From Demequina gelatinilytica (lineage in GTDB: Bacteria; Actinomycetota; Actinomycetes; Actinomycetales; Demequinaceae), in assembly GCF_000971115.1 (NCBI RefSeq), contig NZ_BBLV01000002.1, forward strand, positions 62,001-126,000: 64,000 nucleotides of DNA. Reading direction: 5' to 3'. Positions 35,526 to 44,886 of this stretch are shown here, in pieces. The first letter of the stretch is position 1. Each line of letters starts with the position of its first letter. Made by a program: the position numbers and the translations under genes. The notes below the pieces were generated by a model. It had not been told where the DNA came from. It saw only the letters and a list, made by a program, of their open reading frames with translations, and searched no databases.

Positions 35526-35558
35526 GGACGATGCAGGGCTCGCGCCCGGCATCGTCCC
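35525..35558. terminator. bidirectional terminator made of two inverted GGGACGATGC words
   Basis: GGGACGATGC (35525-35534) and GCATCGTCCC (35549-35558) pair perfectly. The loop itself can form GGGC/GCCC. It lies between the convergent DUF4032 and rlmB genes and begins at the DUF4032 stop codon. Confidence 0.8.
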
Positions 35559-35564
35559 TGTGCG

Positions 35565-36530
35565 TCAGGCGCGCGCAACCGCCTTGGACGCCTCGTAGAG
35601 CGCGATCGAGGCGGCCACCGAGGCGTTGAGGCTCTCGGTGCTCGCCGCGATCGGGATGGACGCCACCTGGTCGCAGGCCTCGCGCACCAGGCGGGACAGG
35701 CCCTCGCCCTCGGCGCCGACTACGATGACGAGCGGGCCGTCGAGCAGGTTGGACTCGTGCAGCTGCACGTCGCCGTCCCCGGCGAGGCCCAGCACGAACA
35801 GGCCGGCCTTCTTGTACTCCTCGATCGCGCGCACCATGTTGACCGCACGCGCGACGGGCAGGCGCGAGGCGGCACCGGCCGAGACCTTCCACGCGGCGAC
35901 GGTCATGCCGGCCGCGCGACGCTCGGGGATGAGGGCGCCGGTCGCGCCGAAGGCGGCCGCCGAGCGGACGATCGCGCCCAGGTTGCGCGGGTCCTGGATC
36001 CCGTCGAGCGCGATGATGCGCACGGGCGCGGGCGCCTCGAGGAGGTCCTGCGGCTCCGCGTACTGGTACGGCGGGACCTCGAGAGCGACGCCCTGATGAG
36101 GCGAGCCGCCCGCAAGCGTGTCGAGGGTGGCCTTGGTGACCTCGCGCACCGTCACGCCCTGCTCGACGGCGAGCGACACGATCTCGGTGACGCGGTCGTC
36201 GGCGTCGATGCGGTTGAAGATGCTGAGCATGTGGGCGGTCATGCCCTCACGCAGCGCCTCGAGCACGCTGTTGCGGCCCACCACCAGCTCGAGCGAACCC
36301 GAGGTGCGGTCGCGCGGCGTCGCCTTCACGGCCTTCTGAGGCCGCTTCGCAGCCTCCTTCTCGGCGCGCTGCTTCGCCTTGTACGCCTTGTGGTTGGGCC
36401 TGTCCTCGGCCCGCGGCGTGGGGCCCTTGCCCTCGAGCGCCTTGCGACCGTGGCCGCCGGTGCCGACCTGCGCGCCCTTCTTGGATCCTGCATTACGGGT
36501 CGCGCCGCGGCGCTTCGAGTTACCAGCCAT
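35565..36530 (-). CDS. rlmB: TrmH/SpoU-family 23S rRNA (guanosine-2'-O-)methyltransferase
   Basis: 321 residues: a basic N-terminal tail (KKGAQVGTGGHGRKA...KAKQRAEKEAAKRPQKA, 1 to about 75) typical of actinobacteria, a substrate-binding L30e-like domain (LVVGRNSVLEALREG), and a C-terminal knotted SPOUT domain with DGIQDPRNLGAIVRSAAAFG, VVGAEGEGLSRLV and ASTESLNASVAASIALYE. The family methylates the ribose 2'-OH of 23S rRNA G2251 (RlmB) or nearby sites; TsnR-like relatives are possible. A TACCCT -10 box ends 7 nt before the ATG. It lies 48 bp downstream of cysS, the usual actinobacterial pair. Confidence 0.92.
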   Translation of the reverse strand: MAGNSKRRGATRNAGSKKGAQVGTGGHGRKALEGKGPTPRAEDRPNHKAYKAKQRAEKEAAKRPQKAVKATPRDRTSGSLELVVGRNSVLEALREGMTAHMLSIFNRIDADDRVTEIVSLAVEQGVTVREVTKATLDTLAGGSPHQGVALEVPPYQYAEPQDLLEAPAPVRIIALDGIQDPRNLGAIVRSAAAFGATGALIPERRAAGMTVAAWKVSAGAASRLPVARAVNMVRAIEEYKKAGLFVLGLAGDGDVQLHESNLLDGPLVIVVGAEGEGLSRLVREACDQVASIPIAASTESLNASVAASIALYEASKAVARA

Positions 36531-36537
36531 GGCTACA

Positions 36538-36543
36538 AGGGTA
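36538..36543 (-). promoter_or_regulatory. -10 box (TACCCT) of rlmB, leaderless type
   Basis: Ends 7 nt before the ATG at 36530. Confidence 0.55.
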
Positions 36544-36577
36544 ATCGGCGCGGCGTGCCCCGGCCGTCCGCGAGCGG

Positions 36578-38002
36578 TCAGCCCTCGGAGGCGAGGGACC
36601 AGCGCGCGCCGTCCGCCGCGTCCGCGATGACGATGCCCGCACCGGCCAGGCGGTCGCGGATCGCGTCGGCGGTGCCCCAGTCCTTCGCGGCCCGCGCGGC
36701 CGCACGGGCCGCGATGTCCGCCTGGACCAGGAAGTCGAGCGCGCTCATCGCGGCGTCCGAGGCGCCGGCCTTCTCCGCCGCCCACTCGGGAGCGGCAGGG
36801 TCGAGGCCCAGCACCCCGAGCATCGCGCGCGCAGACATGAGCGCGGCGGCCACCGCGGCATCGTCCCCCGCCGTGAGGGCCGCGTTGCCGGCGCGGACCG
36901 TCTCATGGATCACCGCGAGCGCACGCGACACCGCGAGGTCGTCGTCCATGGCCTCCACGAACGCGTCGGGGAGCGCGGCGGCCGCGACATCCTCGAGCGA
37001 CGGAGCTCCCACCTTCTCCGAGGCGCGCGCCACGAAGCCCTGGAAGCGCGCCCACTGGGCCGAAGCCTCGTCGAGGGTCGACGGCGTGTACTCGAGCATG
37101 GAGCGGTAGTGCACCGCGGCCAGCGCGAGGCGCAGCGCCGCGGGCTCGTGGGCCGCGAGCACCTCGGAGACCAGGAGGCCGTTGCCCAGCGACTTCGACA
37201 TCTTGGCGCCGGACTGCGTCACCCACGCGGAGTGCATCCACAGCCGCGCGAAGCCGTAGCCCGCGGCCCGGGACTGGGCCTGCTCGTTCTCGTGGTGCGG
37301 GAAGCGCAGGTCGAGCCCGCCGCCGTGGATGTCGAACTCGTCGCCCAGGTAGCGCTGCGACATGGCGGAGCACTCGATGTGCCAGCCCGGGCGGCCCGGG
37401 CCCCACGGCGAGTCCCATGAGGCCGTCGTGGGCTCATCGTCCTTGCGGGCCTTCCACAGCGCGAAGTCGTGCGGGTCGCGCTTGTCCTCCGACGGCGAGT
37501 CCGTCGCGGGGCTGAGGGCGTCGAGCGCCTGGCGCGTCAGCGCTCCGTACTCGGCGAACGAGCGGACGTCGAAGTACACCGAGCCCTCGTGCGCGTACGC
37601 GTGACCGTTCTCGACGAGCCGCGCGATGAGCGCGACGATCTCCGGGATGTGCCCGGTGGCGCGCGGCTCCGCCGCCGGAGGCTTGACCCCGACCGCGGCG
37701 TAGGCGGCCTGGAACTCGCGCTCGTGGCGCAGCGCCCACGCCCACCAGTCGTCCCCCGCCTCGGCGGCCTTCACCAGGGTCTTGTCGTCGATGTCGGTGA
37801 CGTTGCGCACCAGCGTCACCTGGTAGCCGGACCGCTCGAGCCATCGCTGCAGGACGTCGAACGCGACGGCCGCGCGCAGGTGACCGACGTGGGGCGAGCC
37901 CTGCACCGTGGGACCGCACAGGTAGATGCCGACCCTGCCCGGGGTGAGGGGCGCGAAGTCGCGCTCGTCGCGGGTGGCGGTGTCGTACAGGCGGAGGGTC
38001 AC
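36578..38002 (-). CDS. cysS: cysteinyl-tRNA synthetase
   Basis: 474 residues, class I synthetase. The zinc Cys and HIGH-type motif are in [17 protein letters not shown], further zinc ligands in [14 protein letters not shown] and [18 protein letters not shown], and the KMSKS loop in [14 protein letters not shown]. MshC, the mycothiol ligase paralogue, is shorter and has a different C-terminus, so cysS is favoured. The GTG start at 38002 has TAGCCT ending 6 nt upstream (leaderless). It is followed by rlmB. Confidence 0.95.
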   Translation of the reverse strand: MTLRLYDTATRDERDFAPLTPGRVGIYLCGPTVQGSPHVGHLRAAVAFDVLQRWLERSGYQVTLVRNVTDIDDKTLVKAAEAGDDWWAWALRHEREFQAAYAAVGVKPPAAEPRATGHIPEIVALIARLVENGHAYAHEGSVYFDVRSFAEYGALTRQALDALSPATDSPSEDKRDPHDFALWKARKDDEPTTASWDSPWGPGRPGWHIECSAMSQRYLGDEFDIHGGGLDLRFPHHENEQAQSRAAGYGFARLWMHSAWVTQSGAKMSKSLGNGLLVSEVLAAHEPAALRLALAAVHYRSMLEYTPSTLDEASAQWARFQGFVARASEKVGAPSLEDVAAAALPDAFVEAMDDDLAVSRALAVIHETVRAGNAALTAGDDAAVAAALMSARAMLGVLGLDPAAPEWAAEKAGASDAAMSALDFLVQADIAARAAARAAKDWGTADAIRDRLAGAGIVIADAADGARWSLASEG

Positions 38003-38008
38003 GCGCCC

Positions 38009-38014
38009 AGGCTA
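38009..38014 (-). promoter_or_regulatory. -10 box (TAGCCT) of cysS, leaderless type
   Basis: Ends 6 nt before the GTG start at 38002. Confidence 0.55.
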
Positions 38015-38048
38015 CCGGGCGTGACGTCCCCCGCCCCTCTCAGCCGGC

Positions 38049-38525
38049 TCAGGCCGCGACGATGAGCGCGGTGGCGATCGCGGCGATGCCCTCGCCACGC
38101 CCCGTGAGCCCGAGCCCGTCGGTGGTGGTCCCGGCCACCGTGACCGGCGCCCCGGCAGCGGCGGTCAACGCAGCCTCCGCCTCGGCGCGCCGCGGGGCGA
38201 GCTTGGGCCGGTTGCCGATCACCTGCACCGCGATGTTGCCGACCTCGAAGCCGGCCGCGCGGACCAGGCGCGCGCTCTCGGCGAGCAGCGCCGTGCCGGC
38301 GGCCCCGGCCCACTCGGGACGCGAGGTGCCGAAGTTCGCACCCAGGTCTCCGAGCCCGGCGGCGGACAGCAGCGCGTCGCAGGCCGCATGGGCCGCGACG
38401 TCCGCATCCGAATGCCCCTCGAGGCCCGGCTCGCCGGGCCACTCGAGGCCGGCGACCATGAGCGGACGGTCGCCGCCGAACGCATGCACGTCGACACCGA
38501 TGCCGGTACGGGGCAGCGTGGTCAT
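38049..38525 (-). CDS. ispF: 2-C-methyl-D-erythritol 2,4-cyclodiphosphate synthase
   Basis: 158 residues. Metal ligands are in GIGVDVHAF (Asp and His) and [19 protein letters not shown]; the substrate loop is [10 protein letters not shown] and the C-terminal [17 protein letters not shown] is canonical. It forms the cyclic diphosphate intermediate of the non-mevalonate isoprenoid pathway. The ATG overlaps the ispD stop (ATGA). The order carD-ispD-ispF is conserved in actinobacteria. Confidence 0.96.
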   Translation of the reverse strand: MTTLPRTGIGVDVHAFGGDRPLMVAGLEWPGEPGLEGHSDADVAAHAACDALLSAAGLGDLGANFGTSRPEWAGAAGTALLAESARLVRAAGFEVGNIAVQVIGNRPKLAPRRAEAEAALTAAAGAPVTVAGTTTDGLGLTGRGEGIAAIATALIVAA

Positions 38526-39205
38526 CGGGCCTCCTCGAGCGCGGACAGCGCCGCGATGTGCTCGGCGAGCGCGAGATCGCCCGCGTGCGTCACCTTGACG
38601 CCCCACACATGCCCCGGGGTCGCGACCACGCGGTAGCCCAGCGCTCGCGCGAGCGTCGCGTCGTCGGTCGCGCCGTCGCCTCCGCGCGCGTGCGCGTCGA
38701 GGAGCACGGAGGCTCGGAACCCCTGCGGGGTCTGGACGATGCGGAAGGCGTCCCGGTCGACCGGCTCGCCGAGCGCGCCGTCAGGGGCGGGCGCCGTCAC
38801 GAGCGTGTCGATCACGGGGACCACGGGGATCGCACCGTCCGCGCCCGCCTCGATCGCGGCGATGACGGCCCTCATGGCCTCCGTGGTCTGGAAGGCGCGC
38901 GCGGCATCGTGGACCAGCACCACGTCCCGCGACGCGAGGCCCAGCGCGGCGAGGCCCAGGTTGACGGACTCCTGGCGCGTGCCCGCACCCGGGACGATGC
39001 GTACGTCGAGGCCGTCGAGCGCGCGCGCGAAGTCGTCCAGATGGGTGGGCGGCGCGGTCACCACCACCCGGGTGGCGACGCGCGAGATGCGGCGCACGGC
39101 ATGCGCGACGAGCGGCTCGCCCGCCACGACGACGAGCGCCTTGGGAAGGTCGGAACCCAGCCGGGTCCCGTAGCCGGCGGCCGTGACGACGGCCGCGACG
39201 GTCAC
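38522..39205 (-). CDS. ispD: 2-C-methyl-D-erythritol 4-phosphate cytidylyltransferase
   Basis: 227 residues with the nucleotidyltransferase motif [19 protein letters not shown] (CTP-binding Arg and Lys), [10 protein letters not shown] (metal Asp) and [16 protein letters not shown]. The GTG start at 39205 overlaps the carD TGA (GTGA), so the carD-ispD-ispF genes are all translationally coupled. It provides isoprenoid precursors, which the lycopene cyclase pathway elsewhere in the window would ultimately use. Confidence 0.95.
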   Translation of the reverse strand: MTVAAVVTAAGYGTRLGSDLPKALVVVAGEPLVAHAVRRISRVATRVVVTAPPTHLDDFARALDGLDVRIVPGAGTRQESVNLGLAALGLASRDVVLVHDAARAFQTTEAMRAVIAAIEAGADGAIPVVPVIDTLVTAPAPDGALGEPVDRDAFRIVQTPQGFRASVLLDAHARGGDGATDDATLARALGYRVVATPGHVWGVKVTHAGDLALAEHIAALSALEEAR

Positions 39206-39684
39206 GAGGCGAGGACCTCGTCGAGCCGTGCCTCGGCGGCGCCCTCGTCGCACTTCTCGGCGAGCGCGAGCTCGCTCACGAGGATCTGGCGCGCCTTGTG
39301 GAGCATGCGCTTCTCGCCGGCGGACAGGCCCTTGTCGGTGTCGCGGCGGGACAGGTCGCGGACCACCTCGGCCACGCGGATGACGTCGCCGGAGGCGAGC
39401 TTCTCGACGTTGGCCTTGTAGCGGCGCGACCAGTTGGTCGGCTCCTCGATGTAGGGCTCGCGCAGCACGCCGAACACCTTCTCGAGACCCGCCTGGTCGA
39501 CGACGTCGCGGACACCCACCAGATCGACGTTCTCCGCCGGCACCTCGATGGTCAGGTCACCCTGCGCTACCTTGAGCTTGAGGTAGGTCTTCTCCTCGCC
39601 GCGGATGATGCGCTTCTTGATGTCCTGGATCTGGGCCGCCCCATGGTGGGGGTAGACGACGGTCTCGCCAACGACGAAGTTCAT
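39202..39684 (-). CDS. carD: CarD-family transcription regulator (RNA polymerase-binding)
   Basis: 160 residues: an RNA-polymerase-interacting Tudor-like domain ([19 protein letters not shown]...YLKLKV, 1 to about 55) and a helical DNA-binding domain ([45 protein letters not shown]). The Trp in NWSRRYK corresponds to the residue that wedges open promoter DNA. It binds the polymerase beta subunit and stabilises open complexes at rRNA and housekeeping promoters. The family-typical start MNF is used; in-frame ATGs upstream are ignored. Confidence 0.96.
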   Translation of the reverse strand: MNFVVGETVVYPHHGAAQIQDIKKRIIRGEEKTYLKLKVAQGDLTIEVPAENVDLVGVRDVVDQAGLEKVFGVLREPYIEEPTNWSRRYKANVEKLASGDVIRVAEVVRDLSRRDTDKGLSAGEKRMLHKARQILVSELALAEKCDEGAAEARLDEVLAS

Positions 39685-39892
39685 GGTGGAGTAATCCCCT
39701 TCTCGACGGAACTCCATTCTACCAGTTCGCAAAACCGCAATAACAGGCGCATCGTGCCTGGCAGTGGGCACTTGGTCCCTGTCGGCCGGAAATCGCGTCG
39801 CGCTAGGCTCCGCCCGCATCCGGGCACGGTGGCCGCACGGCACGCGGAGCCACTATCCTTCCAGTGACATCACCCCGGAAAGGTTCCCCGCC

Positions 39893-40354
39893 GTGAAGAT
39901 CCCCGCACGCGCCCTCCCGCTCGCCGCGCTCGCGCTCGTCGCAGCCGGCTGCAGCACCGTCAACCCCATCACGACCCAGATGGCGTACGACGCGTCGGAC
40001 GGCGTCAGCGTCGAGCTCGGCGACGTCACGGGCCTCAACCTGCTGGTCATCACCGAGGCGGAGGGTTCCGCCGCGGTCCTCACCGGATCGTTCAAGAACT
40101 CGGGCGCCGAGGACGCGACGGTCGCCGCGAGCCTCGACGGCGGAAGCATCGTCAGCATCGAGATCCCTGCGGGCGCGACGGTGCGCCTCGGCGGGGACGA
40201 GGGCGAGACGCACGTCGCCGGCACGTCCACCGCGGCGCCCGGCCTCCTCCAGGAGGTGCTGTTCCAGACCGAGACGGCCGGACAGATCTCCGAGGACGTC
40301 CCCGTCCTCGACGGCACGCTCCCGGAGTACGCGCCGGAGCTCGACAGCCTCTGA
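39893..40354 (+). CDS. small lipoprotein of unknown function
   Basis: 153 residues with a GTG start preceded by GGAAAGG. A signal peptide KIPARALPLAALALVAAGC has a good lipobox (LVAAGC), followed by a single beta-rich domain of about 130 residues (LNLLVITEAEGSAAVLTGSFKNSG, IPAGATVRLGG) with an immunoglobulin-like strand pattern. Similar lipoproteins accompany carD or pst loci in other actinobacteria, but no function is established. It is divergent from carD. Confidence 0.85.
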   Translation: MKIPARALPLAALALVAAGCSTVNPITTQMAYDASDGVSVELGDVTGLNLLVITEAEGSAAVLTGSFKNSGAEDATVAASLDGGSIVSIEIPAGATVRLGGDEGETHVAGTSTAAPGLLQEVLFQTETAGQISEDVPVLDGTLPEYAPELDSL

Positions 40355-40414
40355 CCCGGCGGCTCCGCCACGCAGCTGAACCACCGCATCGTTCCTTAAC
40401 AGGCGTGATGCGAA

Positions 40415-40453
40415 GCAAGAAGGGCCGATGCGCGACGCATCGGCCCTTCTTGC
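40415..40453. terminator. bidirectional terminator between lipoprotein gene and pstB
   Basis: A 17-bp perfect stem (GCAAGAAGGGCCGATGC with its complement) encloses a 5-nt loop between two convergent stops. Confidence 0.93.
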
Positions 40454-40483
40454 GTGGCGGAGCCGCTGGGGCTCGCCGGCGGA

Positions 40484-41263
40484 TCAGCCGAAGCGCCCCG
40501 AGATGTAGTCCTCGGTCGCCTTCTCCGACGGCGTGGAGAACATGGTCGGGGTGTCGTTCATCTCGATGAGCTTGCCCGGCTTGCCGGTGCCCGCGATGTT
40601 GAAGAACGCCGTGCGGTCGGAGACGCGCGCCGCCTGCTGCATGTTGTGGGTGACGATCACGATGGTGTACTCGTCCTTGAGCTCCTGCATGAGGTCCTCG
40701 ATCGCGAGCGTCGAGATCGGGTCGAGCGCGGAGCACGGCTCGTCCATGAGGAGCACGTCCGGCTTGATCGCGATCGCGCGCGCGATGCACAGACGCTGCT
40801 GCTGGCCGCCGGAGAGCGAGGAGCCCGGCTTGTCGAGGCGGTCCTTGACCTCCTCCCAGAGGTTCGCGCCGCGCAGCGAGGACTCGACCAGGTCGTCGGC
40901 GTCGGAGCGCGAGATGCGCTTGCTGTTGAGCTTGACGCCCGCGAGCACGTTCTCCGCGATCGACATGGTGGGGAACGGGTTGGGGCGCTGGAAGACCATG
41001 CCGACGTGGCGACGCACCGTCACCGGGTCGACGTTGTCGCCGTAGAGGTTGACGCCGTCGATGAGCACCTCACCCTCGACGCGGGCCCCGGGGATGACCT
41101 CGTGCATGCGGTTGAGGGTGCGGAGGAACGTCGACTTGCCGCAGCCCGAGGGGCCGATGAACGCCGTCACGGACTTCGGCTCGATGGCGAGGGACACGTC
41201 CTCGACGGCCAGGAAGCTCGAGTAGTAGACGTTCAGGTTGTTGACGTCGATGCGCTTGGACAC
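40484..41263 (-). CDS. pstB: phosphate ABC transporter ATP-binding protein
   Basis: 259 residues with [17 protein letters not shown] (Walker A), [13 protein letters not shown] (Q-loop, PstB-specific), [20 protein letters not shown] and [21 protein letters not shown] and [10 protein letters not shown] are PstB hallmarks. The GTG start follows CGGAG. It is the last gene of the pstSCAB operon. Confidence 0.97.
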   Translation of the reverse strand: MSKRIDVNNLNVYYSSFLAVEDVSLAIEPKSVTAFIGPSGCGKSTFLRTLNRMHEVIPGARVEGEVLIDGVNLYGDNVDPVTVRRHVGMVFQRPNPFPTMSIAENVLAGVKLNSKRISRSDADDLVESSLRGANLWEEVKDRLDKPGSSLSGGQQQRLCIARAIAIKPDVLLMDEPCSALDPISTLAIEDLMQELKDEYTIVIVTHNMQQAARVSDRTAFFNIAGTGKPGKLIEMNDTPTMFSTPSEKATEDYISGRFG

Positions 41264-41281
41264 GGATGCTCCGGTTCTGGC

Positions 41282-42238
41282 TCAGCGGCCGGTCTTGGGG
41301 GAGAAGTAGCGGGCGATGAGTCGCGCGATGAGGTTCAGCGCCATCACGATGAGGATGAGCACCAGGGCCGCGCCCCAGGCCCGGTACTGCGTGATCTCAC
41401 CGATGCAGGTGTCGGTGGCGCACGGCAGCACACCCTTCTCGTACTCCGAGATGATGTACACCGGCAGCGACATCATGCGGCCGTCGAAGAGGTTCCAGTT
41501 GAGGGAGTCCGCGACGCCCACCGCGACCAGCAGCGGGGCGGTCTCGCCGATGACGCGCGCGATCGCGAGGGTCACGCCGGTGGTGATGCCCGCGATCGCG
41601 GTGCGCACCACCACCTTCATGACGGTGAGCCACTTGGGCACGCCCAGCGCGTAGGACGCCTCGCGCAGCTCGTTGGGGACCAGGCGCAGCATCTCCTCAG
41701 AGGAGCGCACGACGACCGGGATCATGAGCACGGACAGCGCGACGGCGCCGACGATGCCCAGCTTGGTCCCGGGCCCCATGATGATCGCGAAGAGCGAGTA
41801 GGCGAATAGGCCGGCGACGATGGACGGGATGCCCGTCATGACGTCGACGAAGAAGGTGATGGACCGCTTGAGCCAACCCGAGCCGTACTCGACCAGGTAG
41901 ATGGCGGTGAGCAGACCCACCGGCACGGAGATCACGGTGGCGGCGAGCGTCATCATGACCGTGCCGACCACGGCGTGCATGATGCCGCCGTACGGGGCCT
42001 CGGCGCCGTAGATGCCGCGCATCGTCTGGTTGAGGAACTCGAGGTTGAAGCCCGAGTCGAGGCCGTTCGCGTCCGAGATCATGAAGCGGTCGAGACCGTT
42101 GACCACCACGGTCACCGCGAGCCAGATCAGCGGGATCACCGCGACGGCGAAGGCCGCGTAGATGACCACGGTCATCATGGCGTTCTTCATCCGGCGCGAG
42201 CGCGACAGCGCGCCCAGGGGCATGGTCGACGTCGCCAT
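41282..42238 (-). CDS. pstA: phosphate ABC transporter permease PstA
   Basis: 318 residues with six predicted spans. The EAA loop reads LVPNELREASYALGVPKWLTVMKVVVRTAIAGITTGV, and GIPSIVAGLFAYSLF and ARVIGETAPLLVAVG are PstA signatures. The ATG shares its A with the pstC stop (TGATG). Confidence 0.95.
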   Translation of the reverse strand: MATSTMPLGALSRSRRMKNAMMTVVIYAAFAVAVIPLIWLAVTVVVNGLDRFMISDANGLDSGFNLEFLNQTMRGIYGAEAPYGGIMHAVVGTVMMTLAATVISVPVGLLTAIYLVEYGSGWLKRSITFFVDVMTGIPSIVAGLFAYSLFAIIMGPGTKLGIVGAVALSVLMIPVVVRSSEEMLRLVPNELREASYALGVPKWLTVMKVVVRTAIAGITTGVTLAIARVIGETAPLLVAVGVADSLNWNLFDGRMMSLPVYIISEYEKGVLPCATDTCIGEITQYRAWGAALVLILIVMALNLIARLIARYFSPKTGR

Positions 42239-43236
42239 CAGTTGGCTCCCGAGAATTCGCTGCGGCGCGACACGATCCAGCGCGCGAGCATGTTGACGAG
42301 CAGGGTGATGAGGAACAGCGCGAGGCCCATCGCGATGAGCGAGCTCACACCCGTGGCGTTGGCCTCGGGGAACTGCAGCGCGATGTACGCGGCGATGGTG
42401 TTGTGCTGGTTCGGCTGGAGCACCAGCAGCGAGTAGGTGAGCCCGGGGCCGATGATCATGAGCACCGCCATGGTCTCGCCGAGCGCACGGCCCAGGCCGA
42501 GCATCGTGGCGCCGACCATGCCCGAGCGGCCGAACGGGAAGACGGCCATGCGGATCATCTCCCAGCGCGTCGCGCCCATCGCGAGCGCGGCCTCCTCGTG
42601 GAGCTTGGGCGTCTGGAGGAACACCTCGCGCGAGACGGCGGAGATGATCGGGATGATCATGATCGCGAGCACGATGCCCGCGGACATGGCTACGCGGCCC
42701 GTGAAGATCTCGCCGGACTCCGGCGGCGCGAAGAGCGGGATCCAGCCGAGGTAGTCCGCGAGGAACTGGTAGAAGGGCTGGAGGAACGGCACGAGCACCG
42801 CGACGCCCCACAGGCCGTAGACCACGGACGGCACGGCCGCGAGCAGGTCGATGAGGTACCCGAGCCCCTGCGCGAGCCTGCGCGGGGCGAAGTGCGAGAT
42901 GAAGAGCGCGATGCCGATCGACACCGGCGTCGCGAGCAGCAGCGCGATGAGCGAGATCAGCAGCGTCCCGTAGACCAGGAAGCCGACGATCTCGATGAGG
43001 CTCTGCCCCTGGTCCGGCTTGATGAAGGAGACGACCTTGCCGAGCTCCTCCGCGCCCATCGTCATGGCGGGCCAGGCCTCCACCAGGAGGAAGGTCGCGA
43101 CCGCGGCGAGCGTGATGAGGATGAGCGAGCCGGCGGCGGTCGACAGCCGCTTGAAGAAGCTGTTGGCGAAGGCGCCGGGATGGGTCCCGTAGTCGCTCGG
43201 CGGAGCAGCCTCAGGCTGCGTCTCGGTGGTGGTCAC
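42238..43236 (-). CDS. pstC: phosphate ABC transporter permease PstC
   Basis: 332 residues, six spans. AAVPSVVYGLWGVAVLVPFL, PKLHEEAALAMGATRWEMIRMAVFPFGRSGMVGATMLGLGRALGETMAV (EAA loop) and QFPEANATG are typical of PstC. The GTG start is preceded by GAGGGAG. It lies 97 bp after pstS, a gap holding a hairpin. Confidence 0.95.
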   Translation of the reverse strand: MTTTETQPEAAPPSDYGTHPGAFANSFFKRLSTAAGSLILITLAAVATFLLVEAWPAMTMGAEELGKVVSFIKPDQGQSLIEIVGFLVYGTLLISLIALLLATPVSIGIALFISHFAPRRLAQGLGYLIDLLAAVPSVVYGLWGVAVLVPFLQPFYQFLADYLGWIPLFAPPESGEIFTGRVAMSAGIVLAIMIIPIISAVSREVFLQTPKLHEEAALAMGATRWEMIRMAVFPFGRSGMVGATMLGLGRALGETMAVLMIIGPGLTYSLLVLQPNQHNTIAAYIALQFPEANATGVSSLIAMGLALFLITLLVNMLARWIVSRRSEFSGAN

Positions 43237-43277
43237 GCTCTGTACTCCCTCGGATCTGCGCCCATCGTAATGGGCGA

Positions 43278-43314
43278 GGTGGTGGGCCCACCCGTCAAGG
43301 GCAGGCCCACCACC
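43278..43314 (-). terminator. intra-operon hairpin between pstS and pstC
   Basis: GGTGGTGGGCC pairs with GGCCCACCACC (11 bp) 20 bp after the pstS stop. It is probably a leaky terminator or mRNA stabiliser that lets pstS exceed pstCAB. Confidence 0.75.
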
Positions 43315-43333
43315 GTCAGGTCAGGCGTCGGTC

Positions 43334-44479
43334 TCAGCCGGCCGCGATCTCGTCGAGGATCGACTCGACGTGAGCGGAGAGGTCGGCCGGGAGCGGCGCG
43401 GAGCCGGCGGCCTCGGCGGCGACGGCCTGGCCCTCCTCCGAGGCGACGTACTTCTCGAAGGCGGTGACCAGCGCACGCTCGGTCTCGTCGTCGTACTGCG
43501 AGCAGACGATGTGGTAGCTCACCAGCGTCAGCGGGTAGGCCGAGGAGTCGGTGGTGGTGCGGTCGATCGCGTACGCGAGGTCGTTCTCACCGTTGGCCTC
43601 GTCCGAGAGCGGCGACGCGGCGATGATGTTCGCGGCGGCCTCGGCCGAGTAGGGCACGTACTCCTCGCCCACCTTGAGGGCGACGGTGCCGAGCGAGCCC
43701 GCACGCGAGGCGTCGGCGTAGCCGATCGCGCCCGGCGTCGCGGTGACGCCCTCGACCAGGGCCGAGGTGCCGTCGTAGCCGACCTTCTGCGTGGCGGCGG
43801 AGTCGAACTCCTTGGTCGCCTCGTAGGGCCACGCGCCGTCCGACGCCTGCTCGAGGTAGTCGGTGAAGTTGTCCGAGGTGCCCGACGAGTCCGAGCGGTG
43901 CGCGACGGTGATGGTCGTGTCGGGGAGCTCGACGCCCTCGTTCTGCGACGCGATCGCCTCGTCGTTCCACTTGGTGATCTTGCCGTCGAAGATCTGCGCG
44001 ATGGTCGCGGCGTCCATGTTGAGCGACGTGATGCCGTCGAGGTTGAAGATCACGGCGACGGGCGAGATGTACATCGGCAGGTGGTACGCGCCACCGTCGC
44101 CGTCGCAGCGCTCGACGGCCGCGGCGTACTCCTCCGAGTCGAGCAGGCCGTCCGAGCCCGCGAAGGGCACCGCGGCGGCGAGGAACTGCTCGATGCCGCC
44201 GCCCGAGCCGACCGGGTCGTAGCCGACGGTCACATCGGGGTTGGCCTCCTGGAACTTCGCGCGCCAGGCGTCCATCGCGGACTCCTGCGAGGAGGCGCCG
44301 GCACCCTGGAGGTTGCCGGAGATCGCCATCGCGCCGTCGGTCGACTCGGCGGTCGTGCCGGCGGTGGACTCGTCGCTCGAGCCGCCCGCGGGAGCCTCGT
44401 TGGTGGGCGAGCACGCGGCGAGCGTGAACGACAGGGCGGCAGCGGTCAGCACCGCACCGGAACGGATCACAAGCTTCAC
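43334..44479 (-). CDS. pstS: phosphate-binding lipoprotein PstS
   Basis: 381 residues from the GTG used here. A lipoprotein signal ends FTLAAC, followed by a Ser/Thr/Glu spacer and a PBP type 2 fold with phosphate-binding loops (NLQGAGASSQESAMDAW, VGYDPVGSGGGIEQFL, HRSDSSGTSDNFTDYL, DGTSALVEGVTATPGAIGY). I prefer GTG 44479 because GAGGAAA lies 7 nt upstream; the ATG at 44500 gives seven more residues but a poorly spaced ribosome site. A three-unit PHO box stands 64-96 bp upstream of the ATG, so induction by phosphate starvation through the RegX3-like regulator is expected. Confidence 0.95.
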   Translation of the reverse strand: MKLVIRSGAVLTAAALSFTLAACSPTNEAPAGGSSDESTAGTTAESTDGAMAISGNLQGAGASSQESAMDAWRAKFQEANPDVTVGYDPVGSGGGIEQFLAAAVPFAGSDGLLDSEEYAAAVERCDGDGGAYHLPMYISPVAVIFNLDGITSLNMDAATIAQIFDGKITKWNDEAIASQNEGVELPDTTITVAHRSDSSGTSDNFTDYLEQASDGAWPYEATKEFDSAATQKVGYDGTSALVEGVTATPGAIGYADASRAGSLGTVALKVGEEYVPYSAEAAANIIAASPLSDEANGENDLAYAIDRTTTDSSAYPLTLVSYHIVCSQYDDETERALVTAFEKYVASEEGQAVAAEAAGSAPLPADLSAHVESILDEIAAG

Positions 44480-44563
44480 TTCGAGTTTCCTCACGTTCAT
44501 GGTTCCCCGGCTCGATGCCGGATGACCTTCACGTTAGGGACGCGAGGTAACGGGTCACGGGGC

Positions 44564-44596
44564 GGATTCTGAACTCGGGGTGAACATCCGATGAAC
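44564..44596 (-). promoter_or_regulatory. PHO box upstream of pstS (three 11-bp direct repeats)
   Basis: Read on the minus strand, units GTTCATCGGAT, GTTCACCCCGA and GTTCAGAATCC follow each other with exact 11-bp spacing, the pattern bound by PhoP/RegX3-type regulators. Confidence 0.88.
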
Positions 44597-44673
44597 GCCC
44601 CGGCAGCGTTATCGAAACGTGACGATGATGCCCGGCCGAGCGCCGCATCGTGCCCCTGCCGCCCCGCCCACGC

Positions 44674-44736
44674 GCCACCAGCCACCGACCACCGGCCACC
44701 AACCACCAGCCACCGGCCACCGGCCACCAGCCACCG
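44674..44736. repeat. tandem heptamer repeat (RCCACCR x 9)
   Basis: Nine uninterrupted 7-bp units, each GCCACCA, GCCACCG, ACCACCG or ACCACCA. It lies in the 386-bp gene-free stretch between pstS and the response-regulator gene, which also holds the PHO box, a GTGGTRCCTGGTGGTCG direct repeat (44742-44758, 44783-44799) and a long hairpin. I see no open reading frame of interest in this stretch. Confidence 0.9.
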
Positions 44737-44779
44737 CCGAAGTGGTACCTGGTGGTCGGTCCTGGGAGATCTCCGCGCC

Positions 44780-44834
44780 GCAGTGGTGCCTGGTGGTCGC
44801 CCCGGCGGTCGGGGCGGCAACCAGGCACCACTGC
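44780..44834 (-). terminator. long hairpin, probable terminator of the senX3-regX3-like operon
   Basis: GCAGTGGTGCCTGGT (44780-44794) and ACCAGGCACCACTGC (44820-44834) pair perfectly for 15 bp, and a further about 8 pairs (CGCCCC/GGGGCG) close the inner loop. It starts 53 bp after the response-regulator stop. Confidence 0.7.
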
Positions 44835-44886
44835 GAGCCCGCGATCCGCGAGATGCGACAAGGACCCACCACTTCCGGTGGGCCGC

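Noticed and set aside
44674-44736. Possible CRISPR-like array
   Set aside because: The unit is 7 bp with no spacers, so it is a simple tandem repeat.
44740-44835. Possible T-box leader (GTGGTACC-like core)
   Set aside because: It lacks the T-box consensus and specifier structure, and lies downstream of regX3 and upstream of pstS, neither a T-box target.
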